DNA from: Yeguia hominis | Lineage (GTDB): Bacteria > Bacillota > Clostridia > Oscillospirales > Acutalibacteraceae | DNA: 64,000 bases | Direction of reading: 5' to 3' | Assembly (NCBI RefSeq): GCF_014384705.1 | Contig: NZ_JACRSN010000016.1 | Coordinates: forward strand, 1-64,000 | Shown: positions 41,072 to 50,285 of the stretch, piece after piece | Layout of the letters: each line of letters starts with the position of its first letter | Numbering within the stretch: position 1 is the stretch's first letter | Notes under the pieces: generated by a model | Seen by the model: only the letters and a program-made list of their open reading frames with translations | Told to the model about the DNA's origin: nothing | Databases searched by the model: none | Translations under genes and position numbers: made by a program

Positions 41072-41932
41072 TTATTCGCAAATTGTTCCAAAAGCCTTCT
41101 TTTCTGCCGACTGAATCGTCTGCCGCATCAAGCTGACAATGGTCATTGGCCCAACACCGCCCGGAACCGGCGTATACGCACTGGATTTCGGCGCCGCCTG
41201 TTCCAGATCAATATCGCCGATATTGCCCGGGTTATAGCCGGCATCTACCAGCACTGCCCCGTCTTTGACCCACTCGGCTTTTACAAATTTCGGCTTTCCA
41301 ACCGCAGCAACCACAATATCTGCTCGACGCACAATTTCCGGCAGGTTTTTGGTTCTGGAATGACAGATTGTAACCGTGGCATCCGCATTTAACAGCAGCA
41401 TTGCAACCGGTTTTCCGAGGATCGGGCTGCGTCCAATGACAACCGCCTCCTTGCCTGCAATCTCAATTCCGTAATACTCCAAAATGGACATGATTGAGAG
41501 CGGCGTCGCCGATTTATAGGCATCCAGGTGCATGGTCATCGCGCCGAAACTCGCTGTATTGACGCCGTCGACATCCTTTTCCAGCGCAATGGCATTGAAG
41601 CACGCCTGTTCATCGATCTGCGCCGGAACCGGATGCTGCAACAGGATTCCGCAAACATCGTCATCTGCATTCAGCGCTTCAATAACCCGAATCAATTCCT
41701 CTGTCGTAGTCTCTCCGGAAAGTTCAACCTTTCTCGAATCGATGCCCACCCGTTTGCAGGCGTTTCCCTTCATTCGGACATACGTCACCGACGCCGGGTT
41801 ATCCCCAACTAAAATCGTTGCAAGGACCGGAACTCTTCCTGTCTTGGCAATGACTTTTTTGGCGCGCTCCGCCAATTCCGCTTCCATTTTCTTTGCAAGC
41901 GCCTTTCCATCCAGCACAAACGGTTCTGCCAT
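41072..41932 (-). CDS. folD: Bifunctional methylenetetrahydrofolate dehydrogenase/cyclohydrolase
   Basis: FolD interconverts 5,10-methylene-THF, methenyl-THF and 10-formyl-THF. The 286-residue protein has YVRMKGNACKRVGI with the catalytic Tyr and Lys, GILLQHPVPAQID, the NADP site VVIGRSPILGKPVAMLL, and the C-terminal signature PVPGGVGPMTIV. GGAGGTTGAG precedes the ATG. It has its own consensus promoter. Confidence 0.96.
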   Translation of the reverse strand: MAEPFVLDGKALAKKMEAELAERAKKVIAKTGRVPVLATILVGDNPASVTYVRMKGNACKRVGIDSRKVELSGETTTEELIRVIEALNADDDVCGILLQHPVPAQIDEQACFNAIALEKDVDGVNTASFGAMTMHLDAYKSATPLSIMSILEYYGIEIAGKEAVVIGRSPILGKPVAMLLLNADATVTICHSRTKNLPEIVRRADIVVAAVGKPKFVKAEWVKDGAVLVDAGYNPGNIGDIDLEQAAPKSSAYTPVPGGVGPMTIVSLMRQTIQSAEKKAFGTICE

Positions 41933-41996
41933 ATCTCAACCTCCATTTTTTCTCTTCCGCAGGCACAGGGCCTCGAAATTTTTCCGCTCTGAACGT

Positions 41997-42025
41997 ATTA
42001 TATAACACAACGCTGCGGTTGACAA
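41997..42025 (-). promoter_or_regulatory. Promoter of folD
   Basis: TTGTCA (42020-42025), 17-bp spacer, TATAAT (41997-42002) on the minus strand. Confidence 0.8.
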
Positions 42026-42069
42026 TGTCGGAATTGGTTTTCCCGGCATTCATCTGACCGCAGCGCAGT

Positions 42070-42606
42070 TCAGTGCAAAAATTTATGCAATTTCCCCTGC
42101 AGACGCCGGCAATAGAGAACCACCACGCCAAACAGTGCAGAGTCATAGAGCACAAACACAACGTTTCCAAGCAGCAAAAGCAGCAGCGGAATTGACACGC
42201 CGAACATCATAAAATCTTCCTGCGGCACCATCAAAACTGTTACCGCAAGCAGATAATCCGCAATCATCGCCGCATTAAAAATCAGGAGTTTGGCTCCCCA
42301 GCAAAGCCATTTTCGAGGGATCCGATCCAGCGTTGCCTTGAGAACCGGATAATATCCAAAAAACAGGACAAACATCAGCGCTGCTTCTTTGTCTGAAACA
42401 AACAGCAAAGAAAGCACCGATACCACCGCATAGGTCAGCCAGGCCCACTTTGCGCAGAGTTCCAGCACAATTGCCATCAGAAACATTCCGGCAAGCGCCG
42501 GAAGCGCAATCGTTGCAATCTGAACAACACCCGCAAGCAGCATCAAAACCATACACAGCGCTGCGATTACCCCGCAGAACGCTACCGCCATCGTTTTTCG
42601 CATCAT
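42070..42606 (-). CDS. Multi-pass membrane protein of unknown function
   Basis: A 178-residue very hydrophobic protein with about five membrane spans. Between spans it has the charged segment GYYPVLKATLDRIPRKW. It resembles small ECF-like or DUF-type membrane proteins only in general make-up, and I do not recognise a family. AGGTGATTC precedes the ATG. It lies 13 bp after the J-domain gene, so it is probably co-transcribed with it and with the DUF5685 gene. Confidence 0.65.
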   Translation of the reverse strand: MMRKTMAVAFCGVIAALCMVLMLLAGVVQIATIALPALAGMFLMAIVLELCAKWAWLTYAVVSVLSLLFVSDKEAALMFVLFFGYYPVLKATLDRIPRKWLCWGAKLLIFNAAMIADYLLAVTVLMVPQEDFMMFGVSIPLLLLLLGNVVFVLYDSALFGVVVLYCRRLQGKLHKFLH

Positions 42607-42619
42607 GAATCACCTGCGA

Positions 42620-43261
42620 TCAGCAGCAGGGGATTAAATCCCCGCCCATACATTCACAGCAGCAATCCGCGCAAAGCAGCGACGAACAGACGTCGCAGGC
42701 GGAACAGCTGCCATTTTGCTGCACGTTTGGATTGTAGCCGCCATAGCCGCGGTACGGACCGGCCGTTCCATTGCGCTGATTGGTTGCCTGGTTCATTGCA
42801 GCGCGGTATTCCATATTGGAAGGATCCATCTGGCACGCCCGGACAAAATGGTTGTACGCCTCATCAAGCCAGCCCCGTTTATAGAGGATCGTTCCCTTCA
42901 GGAAGAACCATTCTGCATTTCGGCGATCCACCGGAACGCCGTTTAGGATCTGTTCGGCATCCGCAATTCGGTTTTCCATAATCAGGCTGCGGACATCGTG
43001 ATATTCCGAACTGGTATTTGCATAGGCATTATAATACGAACTGCCGCCCGGCTGTTGGCCGGCTTTGCGCTTTTTGCGCTCATCAACAATCGCGTCATAT
43101 GCCTCGTTGATTTCCTTCATCTTTTCTCCGGCAAGATCCGCAATCGGGCTTCCGGAATACTGATCGGGATGATACTTTTTGGCAAGCGCACGATAAGCTT
43201 CCTTGACCTGTTCATCTGTCGCAGTTGGAGAAACACCCAACACTTTATATGGATCCGACAT
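42620..43261 (-). CDS. J-domain protein with TPR-like segment and Cys-rich tail
   Basis: A 213-residue protein. The N-terminal J domain (about 3-65) has the HPD motif at 31-33 (KKYHPDQYS), so it can stimulate a DnaK-type Hsp70. The middle part (about 85-155) looks like TPR helices (AEWFFLKGTILYKRGWLDEA). A Gly/Tyr/Asn linker leads to an unusual cysteine-rich end, CSACDVCSSLLCADCCCECM then CC, which could bind zinc or iron. It is not classical DnaJ, which has four CxxCxGxG repeats. It overlaps the DUF5685 gene end by 17 bp. Confidence 0.88.
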   Translation of the reverse strand: MSDPYKVLGVSPTATDEQVKEAYRALAKKYHPDQYSGSPIADLAGEKMKEINEAYDAIVDERKKRKAGQQPGGSSYYNAYANTSSEYHDVRSLIMENRIADAEQILNGVPVDRRNAEWFFLKGTILYKRGWLDEAYNHFVRACQMDPSNMEYRAAMNQATNQRNGTAGPYRGYGGYNPNVQQNGSCSACDVCSSLLCADCCCECMGGDLIPCC

Positions 43262-44147
43262 GCATTTTCCCCTTCTTCTTATCCTTTGTAAACAAGCTTA
43301 TCCGCTGCATTTCCGGCAGGCCTTTTGCCACGATATTTTCGATGATCGGCCCAAAACGGAGAAACTCCATAAGATTCATCGCCGTAACAGCCTGCCACAG
43401 AGATTCATTTAAGCTTTGATTGCAAAATTCCCTTGCCTTTGTCCAATCTGCCTCCGGGCTTTCCGCCGTCAGACGGAACCGCTGGACAAACGGATTATAC
43501 GATCCGCTCTTTACATCCTTCCCCAGATCATCTGCGGCATCCATCAAATAGACCCAACGGCCGAGAAAATACCCAAACTGCGCGAAAACCCGCTTTTGGG
43601 ATTCTTTCTGCACCGTCATGGCAAACAACTCCGAAAGCATCTGCGCGGTCGGATCGGCGGCGGCGTCCAGTGACGGCGTCTGTGCTTTTTCCGCTTCCGC
43701 CTGCCGTTTCATCATGGTTTGCACAAGCGCTTCCAACTGCGGATACGCACGCCGGACCTTCCGATGTGCCGCAGCCGCAAACGGCCAGACAGCAGCCGCC
43801 CGAAGTTTTCCAAAGCACCCGGCGTCTGTCAGGTCGTCCCGAATCTTCCAGTAGGCCGAAATCACAGAAAATGCAGCGGCCATTGCAAACGCCTCATCTC
43901 CGGCTGTACAGAAGGTACACTTTTTCAGCGGGTTGACCACACAGCGCATTCGCTGAAACCCAGGGCAATCCGGTGCGCCTGCAAGCTGCACCAAGGCCAA
44001 AAAGGTACCGTCATAGCTGAGCGCCATTCTGGCAATCGCGCCATACCGTTTTCCGATGCTTTTACAAAGCGCACAGTAGACGCCCCGATACTGCTCATAT
44101 TCCCGCACAAGCAATTCCGCTTTCAGCGGACGAATATAACCGAACAC
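43245..44147 (-). CDS. DUF5685 family protein
   Basis: A 300-residue conserved clostridial protein of unknown function. It begins FGYIRPLKAELLVREYEQYR, as family members do, with cysteine pairs YCALCKSIG and CTFCTAGD that may bind metal, and a helical C-terminal part. I chose GTG 44147 because GGAG lies 9 nt upstream and the family starts at this FGY; a TTG at 44174 is the longer alternative. It heads a transcript with the J-domain gene, an association often seen in Clostridia. Confidence 0.82.
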   Translation of the reverse strand: MFGYIRPLKAELLVREYEQYRGVYCALCKSIGKRYGAIARMALSYDGTFLALVQLAGAPDCPGFQRMRCVVNPLKKCTFCTAGDEAFAMAAAFSVISAYWKIRDDLTDAGCFGKLRAAAVWPFAAAAHRKVRRAYPQLEALVQTMMKRQAEAEKAQTPSLDAAADPTAQMLSELFAMTVQKESQKRVFAQFGYFLGRWVYLMDAADDLGKDVKSGSYNPFVQRFRLTAESPEADWTKAREFCNQSLNESLWQAVTAMNLMEFLRFGPIIENIVAKGLPEMQRISLFTKDKKKGKMHVGSI

Positions 44148-44300
44148 AAAATCCGTCTCCAGTCCGTTTTGCAAGATTACAAATTCATTGTACTATACGT
44201 CTGCATTCTATTTCATTAACGATGTGTAAATTTTAGGAGGCAGAACCCACAAGCCGCCGATTTTTGCGCTGCTTTTCGGAGATCTGCCCCCACTATGACA

Positions 44301-47120
44301 TTAAATAGATGAAAGATACTTTTTCAGATACTGGCCGGTATAGGATTTCTCCACCTTTGCAACCTGTTCCGGCGTTCCGGTTGCGACGATTTGGCCGCCC
44401 TCATCTCCGCCTTCCGGGCCGAGATCAATGATATAATCCGCCGTTTTGATCAAATCGAGATTGTGTTCGATGACCACAACCGAATTGCCGGCGTCCACAA
44501 GCTTTTGCAAGACGTCGATCAGGCGGTGCACATCCGCAATATGCAATCCCGTTGTCGGCTCGTCGAGAATATAAATCGTCCGCCCGGTCGGCCTGCGGCT
44601 GAGTTCCGTTGCCAGCTTCACACGCTGCGCCTCTCCGCCGGACAGCGTAGTTGCCGGCTGGCCGATCTTGATATACCCAAGCCCCACATCATAGAGCGTC
44701 TGCAGTTTGCGGGCGATTTTGGGCAAATTCGCAAAGAACGCCAGACCCTCTTCCACGGTCATTTCCAGCACATCGTGAATGGTCTTGCCCTTATATTTAA
44801 TTTCCAGCGTTTCCCGGTTATACCGCTTTCCCTTACAGACGTCGCAGGGCACATACACATCGGGCAGGAAATGCATCTCAATCTTCAGGATTCCGTCGCC
44901 CTGGCAGGCTTCGCACCGTCCGCCTTTGACATTAAAGGAAAACCGCCCCGCCGTAAATCCGCGCACCTTGGCATCCTGTGTTGAAGCAAACAGCTCCCGA
45001 ATATCCGTAAAGACCCCCGTATAGGTTGCCGGGTTGGACCGCGGTGTGCGCCCGATTGGAGACTGGTTGATCTCGATCACCTTGTCCAGCGCATCCAAAC
45101 CGGTAATCTCGCGGTGTTTTCCGGGCCGCATTTTTGCGCCGTTGAGCGTAGACGCCAGTTTTTTGTAGAGAATCTCGTTGACCAGAGAAGATTTTCCGGA
45201 GCCAGACACCCCGGTCACACAGACAAATTCTCCCAATGGAATCTCTACGTTCACTTTTTTCAGGTTGTTCTGTGCAGCGCCCACAATCCGCAGCGACTTT
45301 CCATTGCCAGTCCGTCGGGTTTTAGGCACCTCCACCCGCTTTTTTCCGCACAGATACTGGCCGGTAATCGAATCCTCGCAGGCAATCAGCCCGGGGACGT
45401 CTCCGTTATAGACCACTTCCCCGCCGTGGATTCCCGCGCCGGGTCCGATATCCACGACATGATCGGCTGTCCGAATGGTATCCTCATCGTGTTCAACGAC
45501 GATCACGGTATTTCCGAGATCCCGCAGACGCCGAAGCGTTGCGAGAAGCTTGTCATTATCGCGCTGATGCAGTCCGATACTCGGCTCATCCAGAATATAC
45601 AAAACGCCGGTCAGGGAAGAGCCGATCTGCGTAGCCAAACGGATCCGCTGGCTCTCTCCGCCCGAAAGCGTTCCGGACGCCCGGGAAAGCGTCAGATATT
45701 CCAGACCGACACTTTTTAAGAATCCCAGTCTTGCCCGGATCTCCTTGAGAATCGCGGCGGCAATCATGGATTCCTTTGGCGTAAGCGTGAGCGTATCGAG
45801 GAACTGCAGCGCGTCTTTCACGGACTTATCGCAGAATTCACTGATATTGATTCCGCCGACCGTCACGGCAAGACTCACCGGAGACAGGCGCCGTCCGCCG
45901 CAGGCATCACAGGGCACCGCGCTCATATACGCTTCGATTTCCTCTTTGATCCACGCGCTCTGCGTGTCCCGGAACCGGCGTTCAAGGTTGTTGATAATGC
46001 CTTCAAATTCCGCCGAATAGGCACTGTAGCCGTTTCCGCGTTCCCGTACAAGGTCAATTTTTTCCCCGTGCGTTCCATAAAGCAGAATATCCACAATCCG
46101 ATCCGGAAGCTCTGCAATCGGTGTATCCAGTGAAAAATCATAGTGCCTTGCGAGGCCGTTTAAATACATCGAGGCGATCGAATTGCCTTCCATCGCCCAG
46201 CCGCTTCCCTTCAGTCCGCCTTTATTGATGGAAAGCCGGCGGTCCGGCAAAATGCGGTCCGGATCGATCTTCATAAACACGCCGAGTCCCATGCATTTCG
46301 GACACGCGCCGAAGGGATTATTGAAAGAAAACATCCGCGGCGTCAATTCCTCTACGCTGATCCCATGTTCCGGACAGGCATAGTTCTGCGAAAAGGTCAG
46401 CTCTTCCCCATCCTGCACGCTTACAAGAATCAGTCCGCCGGAAAGACTTGACGCCGTTTCGATGGAATCCGCAAGGCGAGACCGGATTTCCTCTTTCATA
46501 ACCAGCCGGTCAACGACAATTTCAATGGTGTGTTTTTTGTTTTTTTCCAGTTTGATGGATTCCGAGAGATCATAAATCAGTCCGTCCACACGAACGCGGA
46601 CATAGCCGGCCCGGCGCGCTGCGTCAAATTCTTTGACGTGCTCGCCTTTTCTGCCGCGCACCACCGGCGCAAGGATCTGAATCTTACTGCGTTCCGGCAG
46701 TTCCATCACGCGGTCCACGATCTGATCCACCGTCTGCTGCCGAATTTCCCGTCCGCAGACCGGGCAGTGCGGAATACCGATCCGCGCATAAAGCAAACGC
46801 AGGTAGTCGTAAATCTCCGTCACCGTACCGACCGTAGAACGCGGGTTTTTGGACGTGGTTTTCTGATCGATGGAGATTGCCGGAGAAAGGCCCTCAATAT
46901 AATCAACATCCGGCTTTTCCATTTGCCCTAAAAACTGCCTGGCATAGGAAGAAAGTGATTCCACATAGCGCCGCTGCCCCTCTGCATAAATGGTATCAAA
47001 CGCCAATGAGGACTTTCCAGAACCGGAAAGTCCGGTAAAAACAATCAGCTTGTCCCGCGGCAGGGTGATATCAATATTTTTTAAATTGTGCTCCCGCGCA
47101 CCCTTAATTGTTAATTCCAT
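44301..47120 (-). CDS. uvrA: Excinuclease ABC subunit A
   Basis: UvrA recognises DNA damage in nucleotide excision repair. The 939-residue protein has two ABC modules: Walker A GLSGSGKSSLAFDT (30-43) and GVSGSGKSSLVNEI. Signature motifs are LSGGESQRIRLA and LSGGEAQRVKLA. Zinc sites are CPVCGREI, CDACGGRRL and the pair CEACQGDG / CDVCKGKRY. AAAGGAG lies 11 nt before ATG 47120; an earlier in-frame start at 47159 lies within the uvrB end and is unlikely. It follows uvrB by 38 bp. Confidence 0.97.
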   Translation of the reverse strand: MELTIKGAREHNLKNIDITLPRDKLIVFTGLSGSGKSSLAFDTIYAEGQRRYVESLSSYARQFLGQMEKPDVDYIEGLSPAISIDQKTTSKNPRSTVGTVTEIYDYLRLLYARIGIPHCPVCGREIRQQTVDQIVDRVMELPERSKIQILAPVVRGRKGEHVKEFDAARRAGYVRVRVDGLIYDLSESIKLEKNKKHTIEIVVDRLVMKEEIRSRLADSIETASSLSGGLILVSVQDGEELTFSQNYACPEHGISVEELTPRMFSFNNPFGACPKCMGLGVFMKIDPDRILPDRRLSINKGGLKGSGWAMEGNSIASMYLNGLARHYDFSLDTPIAELPDRIVDILLYGTHGEKIDLVRERGNGYSAYSAEFEGIINNLERRFRDTQSAWIKEEIEAYMSAVPCDACGGRRLSPVSLAVTVGGINISEFCDKSVKDALQFLDTLTLTPKESMIAAAILKEIRARLGFLKSVGLEYLTLSRASGTLSGGESQRIRLATQIGSSLTGVLYILDEPSIGLHQRDNDKLLATLRRLRDLGNTVIVVEHDEDTIRTADHVVDIGPGAGIHGGEVVYNGDVPGLIACEDSITGQYLCGKKRVEVPKTRRTGNGKSLRIVGAAQNNLKKVNVEIPLGEFVCVTGVSGSGKSSLVNEILYKKLASTLNGAKMRPGKHREITGLDALDKVIEINQSPIGRTPRSNPATYTGVFTDIRELFASTQDAKVRGFTAGRFSFNVKGGRCEACQGDGILKIEMHFLPDVYVPCDVCKGKRYNRETLEIKYKGKTIHDVLEMTVEEGLAFFANLPKIARKLQTLYDVGLGYIKIGQPATTLSGGEAQRVKLATELSRRPTGRTIYILDEPTTGLHIADVHRLIDVLQKLVDAGNSVVVIEHNLDLIKTADYIIDLGPEGGDEGGQIVATGTPEQVAKVEKSYTGQYLKKYLSSI

Positions 47121-47158
47121 TCGTGTCTGTTCTCCTTTATGATGGAAGGAATCCGGCA

Positions 47159-49129
47159 TCAGCCGCCTTCCTCCAGATGCTTAATCCGGTCGCGCAGATA
47201 TGCCGCATACTCAAATTCCAGCATCCGTGCGGCGGCCTTCATCTCTTTTGTCAGTTTTTCAATTTCCTGTTTCCGCTCAGATGCGGTCAGGCGCTTCTTC
47301 TTTTTCTTCTTTTCAGACTCCTCTTTCGTCGAAATCTCCAGAACCTCTGTCACCTTTTTCACGATGGTTTTCGGGGTGATTCCGTGCGCTTCGTTGTACT
47401 TCTGCTGAATCTCCCGGCGCCGAAGCGTTTCCCGAATTGCGCTCTCCATAGAAGGCGTCACAGTGTCTGCGTACATGATGACCTGCCCCTCTGCATTTCG
47501 GGCAGCACGTCCGATTGTCTGAATCAGAGACCGCTCACTGCGCAGGAAGCCTTCTTTATCCGCGTCCAGAATTGCAACCAGAGAGACCTCCGGAATATCA
47601 AGGCCTTCCCGCAACAGGTTAATTCCCACCAAAACGTCAAACTCGCCGAGCCGCAGATCCCGGATGATCTCCATGCGCTCCACGGTGTCGATATCGTGGT
47701 GCATATAACGAATCCGAATCCCCAGCTTTTCCAAATACTGTGAAAGGTCTTCCGCCATCTTTTTGGTCAGCGTCGTCACCAGAACCCGCTGCCCCTTGGC
47801 CGTGCGAAGATTGATCTCCGAAACCAAATCGTCGATCTGGCCGTCTGTCGGCTTGACCAGAATTTCCGGATCCAAAAGGCCGGTCGGACGAATGACCTGT
47901 TCCACAATCTGGGCAGAACGTTCCCGTTCAAAATCGCCCGGCGTTGCGCTGACAAATACTGCCTGTCCGACGCGCTCGTAAAACTCGTCAAAATTCAGCG
48001 GCCGGTTATCGTATGCACTCGGCAGACGGAAGCCATACTCCACGAGCGTCTCTTTCCGCGCGCGGTCTCCGGCATACATTGCCCGTACCTGCGGCAGCGT
48101 CACATGCGACTCGTCCACAAAAAGCAGGAAATCCTTCGGAAAATAGTCAAGCAGCGTAAACGGCGCGCTACCCGGCGCCCGTCCGGAAAGCACCCGCGAA
48201 TAGTTTTCAATTCCGCGGCAAAACCCGATTTCCTGCAGCATCTCAATATCGTAAAGCGTCCGCTGTTCAATTCGCTGCGCTTCAATCAGCTTGTCATGCG
48301 CTTTGAAGAACCGGACGCGTTCCCGCATCTCACCTTCAATTTCCTGCAGCGCCGCTTTCATCTTCTCCTGTGGGACAATATAGTGGGACGCCGGATAGAT
48401 CGCAACGTGTTTCAGATCGGCCTTGACTTCGCCCGTCACCGTGTTGATCTCCCGGATCCGGTCGATTTCGTCCCCGAAGAATTCTACCCGGATTGCATTC
48501 TCCATAGACTGTACCGGAAAGATTTCGACAACATCGCCGCGCACCCGAAACTTATTCCGCGTAAAGCCGATATCATTCCGTTCATATTGCAGTTCCACCA
48601 GTTTATGCAGCAGCTCCTCCCGGCTCTTCTGCATTCCCGGCCGCAGGGAAATCACCATGGTCCGATAGTCGATCGGATCGCCGAGGCTGTAAATACACGA
48701 GACGCTCGCGACGATGATGACATCTCTGCGTTCCGACAACGCCGACGTTGCGGAGTGGCGAAGCTTGTCGATCTCATCATTGATCGCGGAATCCTTTTCG
48801 ATATAGGTATCTGTCGAGGCAATATATGCTTCCGGCTGATAATAATCGTAATAGCTGACAAAATATTCGACTGCATTTTCCGGAAAAAACTCCCGGAATT
48901 CCGAACACAGCTGCGCCGCCAGCGTCTTGTTGTGTGCAAGCACCAGCGTCGGACGATTCAACCGCGCAATGATATTGGCCATGGTGAACGTTTTGCCGGA
49001 ACCGGTAACGCCCAGCAGCGTCTGTTCCCGATCTCCTTTTTGAATACCCTCCACCAGTTTGTCAATCGCCTCCGGCTGATCGCCGGTGGGTTGGTACGGG
49101 GATACCAAATGAAAGCCTTGTTTTTCCAT
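47159..49129 (-). CDS. uvrB: Excinuclease ABC subunit B
   Basis: UvrB is the damage-verifying helicase of excision repair. The 656-residue protein has Walker A GVTGSGKTFTMA (40-51), the beta-hairpin YYDYYQPEAYIASTDTYIEK, DESHVTLPQ, and a C-terminal UVR domain after a Lys-rich linker (KKKKKKRLTASERKQ) that pairs with UvrC. It is first in uvrBA, with a consensus promoter and a LexA-type operator upstream. Confidence 0.97.
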   Translation of the reverse strand: MEKQGFHLVSPYQPTGDQPEAIDKLVEGIQKGDREQTLLGVTGSGKTFTMANIIARLNRPTLVLAHNKTLAAQLCSEFREFFPENAVEYFVSYYDYYQPEAYIASTDTYIEKDSAINDEIDKLRHSATSALSERRDVIIVASVSCIYSLGDPIDYRTMVISLRPGMQKSREELLHKLVELQYERNDIGFTRNKFRVRGDVVEIFPVQSMENAIRVEFFGDEIDRIREINTVTGEVKADLKHVAIYPASHYIVPQEKMKAALQEIEGEMRERVRFFKAHDKLIEAQRIEQRTLYDIEMLQEIGFCRGIENYSRVLSGRAPGSAPFTLLDYFPKDFLLFVDESHVTLPQVRAMYAGDRARKETLVEYGFRLPSAYDNRPLNFDEFYERVGQAVFVSATPGDFERERSAQIVEQVIRPTGLLDPEILVKPTDGQIDDLVSEINLRTAKGQRVLVTTLTKKMAEDLSQYLEKLGIRIRYMHHDIDTVERMEIIRDLRLGEFDVLVGINLLREGLDIPEVSLVAILDADKEGFLRSERSLIQTIGRAARNAEGQVIMYADTVTPSMESAIRETLRRREIQQKYNEAHGITPKTIVKKVTEVLEISTKEESEKKKKKKRLTASERKQEIEKLTKEMKAAARMLEFEYAAYLRDRIKHLEEGG

Positions 49130-49165
49130 CGTTTTTCCTCATTCGGCGTTAATCGCCTACGCCCA

Positions 49166-49179
49166 AGAACAAATGTTTG
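49166..49179. promoter_or_regulatory. LexA (DinR)-type SOS box of uvrBA
   Basis: AGAACAAATGTTTG matches the Gram-positive consensus CGAACRNRYGTTYG at 13 of 14 positions. It lies directly after the minus-strand -10 at 49187-49192, overlapping the transcription start region, a normal place for repression. It makes uvrBA an expected SOS gene pair. Confidence 0.85.
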
Positions 49180-49186
49180 TATCTTT

Positions 49187-49215
49187 ATTTTACTGCTTTC
49201 GTCGGTTTTTGTCAA
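49187..49215 (-). promoter_or_regulatory. Promoter of uvrBA
   Basis: TTGACA (49210-49215), 17-bp spacer, TAAAAT (49187-49192) on the minus strand. Confidence 0.85.
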
Positions 49216-49264
49216 TGGGAATCCTCTCGGTTTGATGCTGATTCAAACAAGCAAATTTCTCTTA

Positions 49265-49300
49265 AAAAAACCGGAAGTATTGTTTCAACTTCCGGTTTCT
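49265..49300 (-). terminator. Terminator of radC
   Basis: AAACCGGAAGT / ACTTCCGGTTT with a T-run on the minus side, directly after the radC stop at 49302. It may also stop transcription in the other direction. Confidence 0.8.
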
Positions 49301-49301
49301 T

Positions 49302-50144
49302 CTATTCGTCCTTTGGGTTCTTTGTTTGATCCGCAACACAATTTCCGTGCGCATTTTCGAACGGTGTTTCGGAAGAAATCACCGACCAGTCCATTCTTGC
49401 GTTTTTCCTGGTCTGTTCCTCGGCAAGTGCCTGCAGCCATCCGGATTTCCGGAAAGAGGTATAATCGTTCCCGGCAATAATCAGGTGATCGCCCAGCGTC
49501 ATATTTACGCTTTCCACAGCCCGAAGAACTTCTTTGGTCGCCGTAATATCTCCTGTCGAAGGCGCCGCATTGCCGCTCGGGTGGTTATGCGCCAAAATCA
49601 AGGTATCTGCGCCGTAATTGGTGGCAAGCTGAATAATTTCCCGCACGTAAACCGGCACCGCATGAATGGACCCCTCTGCAACAATGCCGGAATAGAGGGG
49701 AATTCCTTTGCTGTCGAGAAGCAATACCGCGATGGCTTCTTTTTGGCGCCCAACAAATTTGGGGATTAAAATTTGAGCCGCCTCCTCAATGCTGTACGCG
49801 CGGCCCTTTTCCAGCGCTTTCTCTTCCAGATAGCGTCTGGAAACCGCCGGAATCAATTTCAGAAATGTCGCCGCAGACGGACCTATCCCCTTAACTTTCA
49901 GCAATTCCTCATAAGGCGCATCCAAAACCCGGTCAAAAGAGCCGAATTTTTGAAGCAAACGATGCGCAGTCGGATTGGTGTCCCCCTGTGGAACGGTATA
50001 GTACAGCAGCATTTCCAAAACGACATGCGGTTCAAATCCGTCCAAGCCGTCCCGCAAAAAACGCTCCTTCACGCGAAGGCGGTGCCCGGCATGAAGCGCC
50101 GCTTCCCCTGCGGATTTTCTTCGTGTTTCTTCGTTCTTCATCAT
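49302..50144 (-). CDS. radC: RadC/MPN-domain protein
   Basis: A 280-residue RadC-family protein. The N-terminal helix-hairpin-helix part has GIGPSAATFLKLIP, and the JAMM/MPN metal motif is HNHPSGNAAPSTGD (about 190-205). The C-terminus extends some 40 residues past the usual end and is polar. Despite the name, its role in repair is not settled. AGGAGG lies before two adjacent ATGs (50144, 50141). It lies next to uvrBA but has its own terminator. Confidence 0.9.
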   Translation of the reverse strand: MMKNEETRRKSAGEAALHAGHRLRVKERFLRDGLDGFEPHVVLEMLLYYTVPQGDTNPTAHRLLQKFGSFDRVLDAPYEELLKVKGIGPSAATFLKLIPAVSRRYLEEKALEKGRAYSIEEAAQILIPKFVGRQKEAIAVLLLDSKGIPLYSGIVAEGSIHAVPVYVREIIQLATNYGADTLILAHNHPSGNAAPSTGDITATKEVLRAVESVNMTLGDHLIIAGNDYTSFRKSGWLQALAEEQTRKNARMDWSVISSETPFENAHGNCVADQTKNPKDE

Positions 50145-50285
50145 CCGCCGCCCTCCTTTCTGAATATCCCGCTATTACCGTTATTATATGGAAAATATTT
50201 AGGATTGTAAAGGGCTTGCGATTCCCGAACGGTACGGTTTTGTGTTATACTGTAAAAAAGAAACATTTTCGGAGGAGCATCCGCC

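Noticed and set aside
40791..41081. Minus-strand 96-codon frame after folD
   Set aside because: It starts inside folD, crosses the folD terminator and lacks a ribosome-binding site.
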